Source: Nosema muscidifuracis
Taxonomy: Eukaryota > Microsporidia > Nosematidae
Length of the DNA: 64,000 nt
Assembly: GCA_028335825.1 (NCBI GenBank)
Contig: JAIOKI010000024.1
Span: forward strand, 186,001-250,000
Direction: 5' to 3'
The position numbers and the translations under genes are program-made. The notes below the pieces were generated by a model, which saw only the letters and a program-made list of their open reading frames with translations, did no database searches and was not told the origin of the DNA. Shown in pieces: positions 11,001 through 19,659 of this stretch; position 1 is the first letter of the stretch; each line of letters starts with the position of its first letter.

Positions 11001-11761
11001 TGATATTCTGGACAAAAATAGTTCCATTAGATAGGATAATGGATGAGTTCTGTATTAACAGAATTCAAATACAAGCAGCTCTAAATCGCTTTAGAGCACT
11101 GAGGAAGTGGAAACACAACAAAACTATAATCTCGGAATTTGTAGAACAAGTTCCAAGAGCCAAAAAGACTACATGGAGTTCAAGAACTCGACGGTGGTGT
11201 AAAAGATATGTCGGACACGACTATGAAAGTATTGACTACAAAGTAGCCAAACAAAGAATAATCGAGGTATTGAAAGGTAGGAAATCCTATAATACTACCA
11301 TAGCATCCTCACTAGCAGCACAGTATGGTATATTTGAGTCTCAACTCAAGTACATACTAACACAAATAAATAAGAGACAGATAAGGAATTACACTAAAAT
11401 AAGATGTAATTTAATTAGATGGTCTTCTGCGTTAGCTAATGCTCTTAGAATCCCTCAGTATTATAGAGAACATTGCTTTCTATGTGAGGGAGAACAGGAA
11501 AATCTTGAACATTTCCTGTTAGATTGTCCATCCTTATCTGAGACAAGATCTCTTTATGAGAACAAAATTACAGAGTTAAATTCTTTAACTCTGACAAAAG
11601 TAGAACGAGTTAAGATGATCATTGGTAATATCAATGACATCAAGACTTCACCAACAGGAAGAAAAGCTCTACTTGTAAGAGTAGAATTTCTTGATAAAAT
11701 GATAGTACAAAGATATATCATTGTACAACAAAAGAGTAGACTTCATGTCTCATCAGAGTAA
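8051..11761 (+). CDS. LINE ORF2: APE endonuclease-reverse transcriptase (1,236 aa)
   Basis: This is the enzyme for target-primed reverse transcription. After a basic N-terminal region (1-160) comes an APE-type endonuclease at about 163-395, with the expected residues visible: SLNIN, QETW, GDMNCKDS, RRIDTIFR and GDHLLL. A linker leads to a reverse transcriptase at about 610-900 with YRGIALINTISKIYLKII, FIDFEKAYDNVSH, GVRQGCPCSPMLFN and the active-site FADD near residues 832-835. The C-terminus has a CCHC knuckle at about 1,142-1,160 (CFLCEGEQENLEHFLLDC, C-x2-C-x8-H-x4-C). The start ATG at 8,051 sits inside the ORF1 stop region (ATGGTCCCTGA), which suggests translation by termination-reinitiation. 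The frame is uninterrupted. Confidence 0.95.
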   Translation: MVPENKILNIDLLRFTLRNQKTSLFKLLRSNKSICIDLSYKLIKIKSKCHSRSLGVKSLNYNVMFNLRKKIKLNSLQKKLCLVKALASHIKIPELQKKLTRVNPVLDNCIVGSKRHRRRDTTFTFFAVKKVQKDNFINVLKQLNINVLKEKPAKFKQVQKLKTLDKVKLCSLNINHLYGKKEDLEILLKVEKPSILCLQETWKKSTFIGRLEKYMVVETPAIGKNKPGLMTLVRKSGAVRCSKKGNDDNILQTVVEFKTSTGWTKILVINVYVPQDRELKQLTLIKLINLLNIEKNKRCYKEIIVMGDMNCKDSTLKQKLVAGGLNPLINYNRVSGTRILSNGKVSKRRIDTIFRVLKQDSEKVTISQRWAVGDHLLLRRYITLPSPVVETSFTYNRKKMQDPLVEEKLSQLLNRKLFTIEELPRVLKEVCTTEKVYDKVKVRKGLPIKWKHINVYKRFRLATKRVLKQWNDANAFRYLTLKKEVEETRVKVRRERANLWAFNGINLYKSNRSRDFWKWLKGMSNTSVRLDNVCLQDEEGIAHNEQQKKLEIANKFYAKLATSTVDSDSIYNKSLLKEPPDDVTMEELIKATNNCGNNKAAGPDEIPTELYKVLLRPSLVDKKLPSFLVDEINKFITGASPPVYWSAADMVCLHKKGDETDINNYRGIALINTISKIYLKIINDRLTQFVDTNNILSPYQAGFRAGEECMNQVATLLEVVKRREFRSLKTYLCFIDFEKAYDNVSHELLFNNLQKYCIPEYLINTLKDIYGNTQMRIRIGRDTSSGYSYRKGVRQGCPCSPMLFNLFINDIFDDMTKVIVPRSTIAIPGLMFADDIVVFGDSKNDLELKIQQISKWAVDNQMRVNCNKSGILVWNTNTSYESEDISIDIDFGKICEVTEYRYLGVLIKRSTLEDHLVKDGAFRGKKALEALKPKLLNKSICIPFKGILIKNVLVPALMYGSELWGMSSTRSGRISRILRKAVRMIFWTKIVPLDRIMDEFCINRIQIQAALNRFRALRKWKHNKTIISEFVEQVPRAKKTTWSSRTRRWCKRYVGHDYESIDYKVAKQRIIEVLKGRKSYNTTIASSLAAQYGIFESQLKYILTQINKRQIRNYTKIRCNLIRWSSALANALRIPQYYREHCFLCEGEQENLEHFLLDCPSLSETRSLYENKITELNSLTLTKVERVKMIIGNINDIKTSPTGRKALLVRVEFLDKMIVQRYIIVQQKSRLHVSSE

Positions 11762-12100
11762 AATCTGATACAAAAGTAGCTAATTTATTAGCAACAAAAG
11801 AATCAAATTCTGACCTGGGAGGGGTTTGGCTTAAAGCTGCATATTATGCCGTAGCATTCCGCTGAACTGAGTTGTGTTCTTAAATGGTGTATTGAACCAG
11901 GCGATAACCCAAAATCCTGCTGAACGCAGGTCTCAGTCATTATGACTGATGGATTTTAACTAATCCTAAGGGGTTCCCAATCTTCCTACAAGCAAGGCCT
12001 TCATGGTATGCTGGTGTGTGTCACATAATATTGGATGTAGAAGTTTTTACTTGCTGTGTGGCTTTTCTTTCTTATCTCAATAAATTATTTTATTTTTATT
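11762..12100 (+). promoter_or_regulatory. LINE 3' UTR with hairpins
   Basis: This non-coding stretch is much richer in G and C than its surroundings. It contains two strong local inverted repeats: CCTGC-TGAAC-GCAGG (11,916-11,930), and directly after it TCAGTCAT-T-ATGACTGA (11,933-11,949). A structured 3' UTR is the part of a LINE transcript that its own reverse transcriptase recognises in well-studied families; that role here is inference. The segment ends in T-rich sequence (TTTTATTTTTATTTTTTTAT near 12,089-12,108). Confidence 0.6.
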
Positions 12101-12104
12101 TTTT

Positions 12105-13287
12105 TATTATTTAGCATACAATTAAATTAGACAATGAATTATTTAAATTTAAAGGAGATGGAAAAACGATTTATGAAATTCTAGAGTATCGATTATTAGA
12201 TAGTGTATGTGGAGTAGCAGCGGAAGATGAAGTATTAAACTATTTAAAATTTTACCGAAAACAAAATGACAATTTTCAAAATATAAAGAATCTGCAAGTA
12301 AAAATTAAATTATTAAAAGAGCCAACCAAATTGAACTTTAAGACTTATAGCGTTCCAATTAAATATATTGATATAGCTACAATAGAAATTTGTAAGAGAT
12401 ATAAAGTTTATCACATCGCTAAAGTCAAAGAAATTTTTATGGAAGCAAAATAACCATTTGAGAGGGTAAGTACCGATATTTATGGTCCATTTCGACTAGA
12501 CAACTTTCAACATTGCGGAAAGAAAGAGTCAGGATATATACTTACTATGACAGATATATATTCTAGATATACTAGGGTTTTCTTTGGATATAAAATAAAT
12601 GCTGAAAAAAATAATAGACGCCATAGATATATGGAAAGAACTATATGGAAAATCAAAGAATATTATTTCAGATAATGGAAGACAATATATTAGCAATACG
12701 TTACAAAAATATTTGAAGGACAAAGGAATTAAGCATACATTAGTTCCTATTTATAGTCCAAGATCAAATGAAATATCAGAAGCATTAAATAAGACAGTGT
12801 CGTTTATATTATCGATCAGCAAGAATCGTAAAATTGAAGATATTTTAAAGCGAATAGAAAAAACTATTAATATTAATTATAACTGAGTGTTAGGATCAGC
12901 CCCATTTACAATAATAAAGATGCATTCACCATATGATCCATATAAAAGAATAGTAGAGGTTAATAGTAGAAAAAGTACAGGGAAAAGGGCGAACTTTAAT
13001 ATTAATGAATATGTTTATTATAGGTGTTGGGATCAAGTAACTTGGTGATGTCATGACTTAATTATCACCATTGTTACATAAAGAGTAACCCCTAAAATAA
13101 AATATGTTTTTTAGCATTAATTCTTCCTACAACAATAGAAATTATAAAGCTAGGAAATTAGATAAAAATATTGCGGACGAAAACGGATAGAATTGATAGG
13201 AAGAAGAGTGTTAATATTTTTAAAAATTTATAAAAAGAACCCTAGTTTTTTAGGATGTCTGAAACGAATAAAATAAAACTATTAACA
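12105..13287 (+). mobile_element. Ty3/gypsy LTR-retrotransposon fossil, 3' part of pol plus LTR
   Basis: The conceptual + strand translation shows the core of a Ty3/gypsy integrase (STDIYGPF, SDNGRQY, YSPRSN blocks between about 12,465 and 12,790), then its C-terminal region. It ends in a purine run (about 13,199-13,208) and a 79-bp LTR at 13,209-13,287. The LTR is bounded by the inverted repeat TGTTAATA/TATTAACA. The element is broken, with several breaks, and lacks its 5' half, probably cut away by or adjoining the LINE at its left. It is of moderate age, since motifs are still easily read. Confidence 0.7.
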
Positions 13288-14233
13288 TGGTGGAGAATGG
13301 GCATACGAAACCCATCGAGAACTTTATATTAAGTGCAAACCTATTAAAGGAATGTATGAGATTAGAAGTTATGAGTTTTTTCAGACAAAAAACAGATCAA
13401 GAAAAGATCGAATATATAATTGGAAGAGCAGATTACGATATCGTAATTTGGCACCAGGAGATCCATGAATCCAAGCGTAAAGCAGCTACGGATTATAAGG
13501 CGCGGAAGAGTTTAGCAAAAGAGAAGTTCGAGGTGAAGAAGTATGATATTGGACAAGTATATAGGCTGTGCCAGAAAGTTGATGAAGAAGTAATAGCTTT
13601 CATTAAAAGAGTTGAAAATGAAGCCAGGCCATTTAAGCTTAGTAATAAGGCTGTATTAAGGATAATAGCTGCAGGTGTTAAAGCAGACTATTCCTATAGT
13701 CGAATGGACGAGTTGAGAGATTCAATAGAACTTTAGAAGATTTAGTTTTTAAAAATAAGAAAGATAAATTAATTGCCGTTAAATTAAAGCGAGCATTAGA
13801 GGTATACAATATATCTTTTCACACAAGAATAAATATGTCGCCTAATGAAGCAATGTTAAAAGAGAATTGAGATTTATTGAAAGCGAAACAAATTGATAAT
13901 ATTGTTAAATTCAATAAAAAGAACATAGCAAAAGAAAATGAGGTATTCTTTCAGGTTGGAGAAATTGTAATTATAAAAAAAGAAGGAATTCTGAAAAAAA
14001 GGAAACCCAAAGTTTAAGGTAAGAGGAAAAATAATAGAAGTATTAGATAATAATGCATATAATGTTGAAACAAAAAATGGGGTTGTTAAGAGACACGCTT
14101 CACAATTAAAGCTATTGGTTGATGATGGACCTATGAGCTAAAAGGGAGGGATGTTGATATTTTAAAAATTTTATAAAAAGAACCCTAGTTTTTTTTAGGA
14201 TGTCTGAAACGAATAAAAATAAAACTATTAACA
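13209..14233 (+). mobile_element. Short Ty3/gypsy derivative flanked by two about 80-bp LTRs
   Basis: LTR copies at 13,209-13,287 and 14,152-14,233 are nearly identical apart from small differences, share the core GAACCCTAGTTTTTTAGGAT, and are each preceded by a polypurine run (AAAAGGGAGGG at 14,141-14,150 for the right one). The internal region holds a gag-like open frame (13,287-13,736, 149 residues, helical and charged) followed by the C-terminal part of an integrase-type pol. The body of protease, reverse transcriptase and RNase H is absent, so it is an internally reduced, broken copy. LTR similarity suggests fairly recent insertion. It shares its left LTR with the fossil to its left. Confidence 0.7.
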
Positions 14234-14489
14234 AAGAGGATGCTGGGTACGGTTAAAGGTAGAGACTCAATTTATACATGTTCGCGATTTAAAATATTAG
14301 GGAAGGCAGAATGTGGTATTATATCCACATGTATTTTTATTTATATTTTCTTTTGTTTACTGTAATATCCTTATATGTTAATTTATCAATTAATTAGTTA
14401 TTTCTTAATAATTAATTGATAAAATAATATTAACTATTTATTCAATTTATCAAGGATAAAACTATAAAAAGCATGAGAAAATATATCTC

Positions 14490-15116
14490 ATGCCACTTAA
14501 GAGCAACCAAGAGAATAAATCTTTATTTAAAAATAGTTATAAACAAAGCCTGCAAGGGAAAGTTAGCAACCTATGTATTAGTTCTCTAGAATATTACTTT
14601 AGAACAGGCCGCATCCCTGAGCAGCACGCCACTCTTATAAAGTTAATTAAGGAAGGTAAGTCTCCTTCTAACTGCAAGTTCAGATTCACATTGATATCTG
14701 GACTTGAATCTAAAGGGCAGCACCAATCTAGAGACACATGGGCTGCTTTGTTAGAAGTGAAGACTAAGGATATCTCCTTAGTGAAAAGATTCAATGATTC
14801 AGATGTTATTCTTCTGATGATTAGAGAGAGTGTTTGCCAAAAGGCAATAAGAAACTTGAAAGCTAATATAAGCGAAATACAGGTATGTAATGATGTGTCA
14901 TTACTTACCAGCTTTATATTAGTTAGAAAAAATGCTGTTTTAGAGGAATTACTGAGGCTCTCTAAGACATTCAAAAATTTTATACCACTTGTAGAAGCCT
15001 GCAGGTATATAAAGAAAGAATTAAATAAGAAAAAGCCTGACTATGGCTCTTTTACTTATTTAGGAAAGAAGATGGGTGATCCTGCCCGAGAAAGTAAGGA
15101 TTTTAATAATGAATAA
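14490..15116 (+). pseudogene. ORF1-like protein of a second LINE lineage (208 aa)
   Basis: The protein is clearly related to the C-terminal domain of the intact LINE ORF1, yet diverged throughout. FRFTLISGLESKGQHQSRDT aligns with YRLVTMEGLPSGEGHKNLAV, then AALLEVKTKDISLVKRF aligns with AKILGVKESDIPYIKDV, and LSKTFKNFIPL aligns with IKKSWKSFVPL. The N-terminal 430-490 residues of a full ORF1 (coiled coil and basic middle) are missing, although the first about 65 residues are its own. The frame is open. Together with the following frame it represents a truncated element of a sister family, or a very short ORF1 variant. Confidence 0.65.
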
Positions 15117-15336
15117 ATTGTTCTCTTTATTAAAATCCTGTATTTATAGAAGAGTATTTTCTTATAAAAGAAAAAATATTTTTAATTTATTAGAAAGGGA
15201 AGTCTCTGATTCAGTTGAATCAAGAAAAATTAGTAGTACAATCATTCATTCCAGAAGGCTTAAGTGCCTAAAGTCTCTTATAATGAGAAGAAGTATATGG
15301 AGAAGAAGAGTACAAGAAAATTATTGTGTTGTATAA
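15109..15336 (+). pseudogene. ORF2-like N-terminal fragment of second LINE lineage
   Basis: This 75-residue frame starts at ATG 15,109, within the stop region of the preceding ORF1-like frame (ATGAATAA, 8-base overlap), exactly as ORF2 starts in the intact LINE. A GTG-initiated version from 15,076 also exists, but the ATG makes the overlap equivalent. The protein is basic and Leu/Lys/Arg/Ser-rich like the N-terminus of ORF2, with weak residue similarity. It has no endonuclease or reverse transcriptase, so it is a truncated copy. Confidence 0.5.
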
Positions 15337-15372
15337 GAAAGAGTCCTCTCTAGAAAACCAACCGATAGTTGT

Positions 15373-15541
15373 TTTCGGCTGGTTATAATGGAAGGTCTAT
15401 CATCAGGAGAAGGCCATAAAAATTTAGCTGTATGGGCTAAGATATTAGGTGTTAGGGATTCAGACATTCCTTACATAAAAGATATCAGTGGGAAAACGAT
15501 TCTCTTAGTAAGATATGAAGCTGTTTGGAGAGTGGCAGATG
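15373..15541 (+). repeat. Short LINE ORF1 fragment (first lineage)
   Basis: This is closely similar to 7,643-7,806 of the intact LINE and to 5,132-5,294 of the duplicated module, covering the start of the ORF1 C-terminal domain (MEGL-S-SGEGHKNLAVWAKILG). It is about 90% identical by eye. It starts within a few bases of the point at which the 5,127 module starts (TCGGCTGGTTA) and ends abruptly at the codons for VWRVADG. It is a small truncated copy. Confidence 0.8.
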
Positions 15542-15544
15542 GTT

Positions 15545-15965
15545 ATAAAAAACTGCTAAAAATTTAGATACATCAAGGATCTAAATTCTGTCAAATAGTT
15601 TTTCTCAGTATAAAAAGTGACCGTTTGGTCCTGTTTTCACTGGTAATTTTTTAGGGGTAAAAATAAAATAATTAAATATTAAAAAATTTAATTATTTGTC
15701 ACCTAGTAAATTTTTAAGTTATTTTTTACTAAATACCATTTGGTTCTTTATCTTTGAATTAAAGAATAGTATCTCTTTGCAGAATTTGAAATTTATACTG
15801 ATTGAGATAAAAACGAAAAAAAAGTTGATATTTGTTTTGAATAATTGTTGTTTGACTTAAATATTATTTTGATAATTTTTTATAAGTTTATAATTCTGAA
15901 AACTCTGTTTGAAAATTGACCATATTGTCAGTCTCATAAACATTTTAAAAATGTAGTATTTGTTG
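15545..15965. other. AT-rich spacer, nothing recognised
   Basis: AT-rich sequence after the LINE fragment. No open frame, repeat or RNA could be supported. Confidence 0.5.
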
Positions 15966-16200
15966 TATGTCGCACATTCAGTTCCAGACTATAGAAGTAA
16001 GCAAATAGCATTTCAAAGAATGAAACTGTGAAGCTACTCATGAATATTTTTATGCTAATTTTTCTTGTATGTTTTCGTTAAGACTAATGTTAAATTAATT
16101 CCTCCAAAAAATATTAAATAATTTTTATAAAAGGGAAGAATAAAAAGAATTATATCAAAATATTTAACAATAATATTATCGAGTATTATAAATTAAACGT
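15966..16200 (+). repeat. Possible LTR remnant
   Basis: The stretch beginning TGTCGCACATTCAGTTCCAG resembles the start of the 3' LTR of the Ty3/gypsy fossil at 19.66-22.9 kb (TGTCACACATTCATTTTCAG near 22,724), with further similarity for some tens of bases (AAATAGCA, GAA-rich run). It may be a solo LTR or an LTR of a decayed neighbour. The right end is uncertain. Confidence 0.4.
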
Positions 16201-19200
16201 AGTCCACAGGCTTATGGAAGAAACATTGTTTTATATCTGAATCAAGGATTTCATATTAGCATATCCTCCGTAGAAGTATGTTTTATTGTGTGAATATTAT
16301 GGATATAATAAGCTCTCGTAAAGCGAATTTAATAAATTATACGTGCTCATTTTGAAGTGTTATTTATAAATATTATTTAATTTGGATGAAAAAATATTTA
16401 ATCATGTATTTCGGTGATAAATGCATTTTGTAGAAATGAGATTGAATATCATGGTTTAATTTTCAAAAATAAACATTTTATTTATGTCATTAAATTGCTT
16501 ATTTATATAAAATGTAGGTTTATCACATTTCCCCCTTTCATTTTATGTAATTCACGTGTTTATATTCATCTATCATCTCCAAACCAGTCTATCGTTTCTT
16601 CTCCTGATTTTCTTTATTTTGTTGCATCAAATTTATTTACAAATACTTAATCATTTATATTATATTAATCCTATTTTATTTAGCTGTTTTGTCTTTTTAT
16701 TACCTTCCTAAATGTACTTATTTATTTTTCATCAGGAGTTAAAAAGTTATATCCATACAATTTCATAAATGATAAATGTAGTATTAATATTTTGTAATTT
16801 ATATCTATTCTTTTCACTATTTTTTCATTATTGAATATTCTAATAGTCTTTGCTATCATTTTGTTTGAGGTTTGGCTATACTTTAGAGGTATCACCTAGA
16901 ATAATATTATTTTGTCTTAGATATTCATTGTATTCTTTGCTTATAATTCCTTTTGTTATGTGTTATTATGTATTTAATTGTTTTTTTCGTTCATTCTTCT
17001 AGACATGAAAGTTCATGAGAATATGTTAGATAAAAGACTCAATTGTACCTCGTAAATATTTCAGTTGCTGTAAGAAAGTATTCTTCAATTTGTCGCTGGA
17101 AGTTTTATACTTAAATAGTTTAATGGATCTACATTATCAATACAATTTTTTTTAATGCGTTTTTTACTTCTATTAAGCAGTTTATTACTTTAGAGCTTTT
17201 TATATTATTTTAGGACATATCACAATCTTCGATAACTTTCTTGATAGCTTTTTTTTCACATATTTGCAACTATAGAATTTTTTATATTATGATAAGTCAC
17301 TTGCATATCTGAATAGCTAAACACTTCGAAATGAAATTGATTAACTTTCTTTTTACTTCTTCTGTGATCATTATTCTTTGTTTTTTGCCTCTTTTCATTT
17401 ATTTTGAATCTCATTTGTAGTTTCGCTTGTTTTTACTTATCTTTTACATAGTTATCTATTGGGTTTATAAATTCTTATTTCATTTTTTTTAATTTAAATG
17501 GCTCCAGTTTGAACTTCTTAAATTCTTCCGTGTCTAAATATAAACTGGATCAGGTAATCTGTGATTTCATTCTCTTTACCTTCTATTGTATTGAGACAAT
17601 AATTATATTCGTTCAGTAATAATTTCCATATTCTTATTCTATCGCTATTTTGTTTTGAATAGTAGAATTCTGTTATCTGTATAAATTTCAATGTAGTTTC
17701 ACGGTATTATATTTATACAGTCGTCAGATAATATTTAATTCTGTAATTTTTATTTCTTCTTTATTTTTTATATGATCTCTATAATTTCTGGACTTATGTT
17801 TGGTATAAAATTTCTATCCCAGTTTAGTATACTTATAATTTTTTGAATATTTCGTTTACTCTTTACCATCGATTTCTGTATGGTTCTAAACTTTGTTGAG
17901 TACCTTTGAAGACTCTATTATCTATAATATCCATCTGATCTGTTATAAACTCTGATTTTTAAAGTTAATCTTTACATTATACTTTCTTAGTCTTCTTAAT
18001 ACCTCATGTGATTTTTTCATGTTTATAGATATCTTTTGCTGAAAATATAATATTGTCATGTATATTGAAACGTTTTCTATATCTTAAAGTATTTCTATCA
18101 TGACATTTTAAAACAATTTGAATCCTACTTTAATACAAAAGAAAACTTGTGCATTTTAATCTTTTTCCTAGTATATTGAATATCAAAAATTATTTATATT
18201 AATTATCTAATCTTAATCGAAAAAAACTATTTAAAAGATCTACCTAGTTAGTACAGATTTTATTCAGAGCCCTGGGAAATTGTATCATTTAATGGATTAT
18301 ATGTATTTGTCTTTATAATCTACTACTAAAATTATTTTCCATTTTTTAATGATAAATATCAGACTGAAATAACTTTACTTACTTTCCTATATAATTTCAT
18401 TTTCTTAAATCCTCTGTATCTATTTTTTAGTTTCTGCTGATCATGTTTATAGAATTTTATAATGTAAGTTTTTTGTATTACGAAATATTTATCTGTTTCT
18501 ATTGCTCCTAGATTTGTACTTTAAGATATGCTTTAATTTCTTTATTTAGGAATTCTGTTTTAATAAAGTATAGTTTTTCTTAAAACAAATTTTCGAGTTC
18601 TTATTGGTACTTCAGTAATTTTTTTTATTTCCAGCCCTGTTCAGTTTCAAATTATTTTTCTTTTAAGCAGTCAATTACCATCTTAGTCTGAAAATCAAAT
18701 AAATTTACCAATATTATATTCGTTGGAAAGCTTTCATATAAGTAGAGTTTTACATTGGCCCACTGTTTTATTTGTTCAGATTATTTTTTGTCATCTTTGA
18801 CTAAAAATTGTAACAGTTTAGCACATTCTTTCAAGATAAAGTTGTGTTTGGAACCCGAGCCTACATTTACTGTATACCCATATTTTAGAATGATTACATC
18901 AGTCTATACAATCTCAAGAGAATTAAATTGCTTGTACATTAAGAAAGAGATTGTATAATTCTTACTAATTTTTTTGAAGTCTTATTAGTTTCATTCGTAT
19001 ACTCATTTGCTTATTTTTCTTATTTCTTAACCTTCAGGTTCACTTATATGTTGTTGGATTTATTTATCTTCAATAACTATCTTTAATTCTTCTATTCTTT
19101 TATATCTTCTAATATATATTGTACTTCTTAAAAACCTTTTTTATAAGAAACTTCTTGATATTCCTATTTATTCCTAGCATAATAGATCATGCGATATTCT

Positions 19201-19600
19201 CTTATTTTGGTTATCGTGGCATTCTGTAAGATAATAGCAAACACCAAGTCCCGCATTTATCTTGTTATAGAGTTATTTGATAAAAATACGATAACTTGCC
19301 AATTCTATTTGAACTATGAAATGATATTTGTCATGATTTAGTTACATTGAAGATAATAAGTAGCCCTAGTTTTCGTCAGACTTTTCGATAAGTTTAAAGC
19401 TATCTTATATTACTTCGTTTATCAGATCCATTGTATTAAATCTTAATTGTTTTCGGACCAAGCATATCACAACTATACGTATTCTAGTTGTTGAAGCCAG
19501 TCTTCTATATTGACACGTTTAAGATTATCTATAAGTTTTTTTTCGTATTATACTTATAAAATCGAAGTTTTATTTATTTTCTCGAGACATAATGTATGTC
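16200..19600 (-). mobile_element. Ty3/gypsy fossil, - strand, heavily decayed
   Basis: On the - strand, stretches resemble Ty3/gypsy pol. An RNase H end-like block is seen near 17,550-17,650 (a W-x-L-L-L-x-E-Y-N-type run followed by a GKENEITD-like block), with possible reverse-transcriptase remnants near 18,200-18,400. No long open frame survives and there are many breaks. It looks old. The borders are estimates, and parts may belong to more than one insertion. Confidence 0.45.
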
Positions 19601-19659
19601 ATTATATTTATTATCAACATAAAATATGGTTCACCACACGGATATAAATTTATAAGCAA

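Larger units (their letters stand above)
6130..12100 (+). mobile_element. Apparently intact APE-type LINE (non-LTR retrotransposon)
   Basis: The element comprises ORF1, ORF2 in an overlapping frame, a 3' UTR of about 340 bases, and a terminal T/A-rich run near 12,075-12,115. Both ORFs are open over their full length, so it looks young and possibly active. It has an APE-like endonuclease and a C-terminal CCHC motif, no LTRs, and no RNase H domain that I recognise. Left border: sequence unique to the element starts at about 6,152, after the duplicated module. Right border: set where Ty3/gypsy-like coding sequence begins (about 12,105-12,120). No target-site duplication could be identified by eye. 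Confidence 0.88.
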
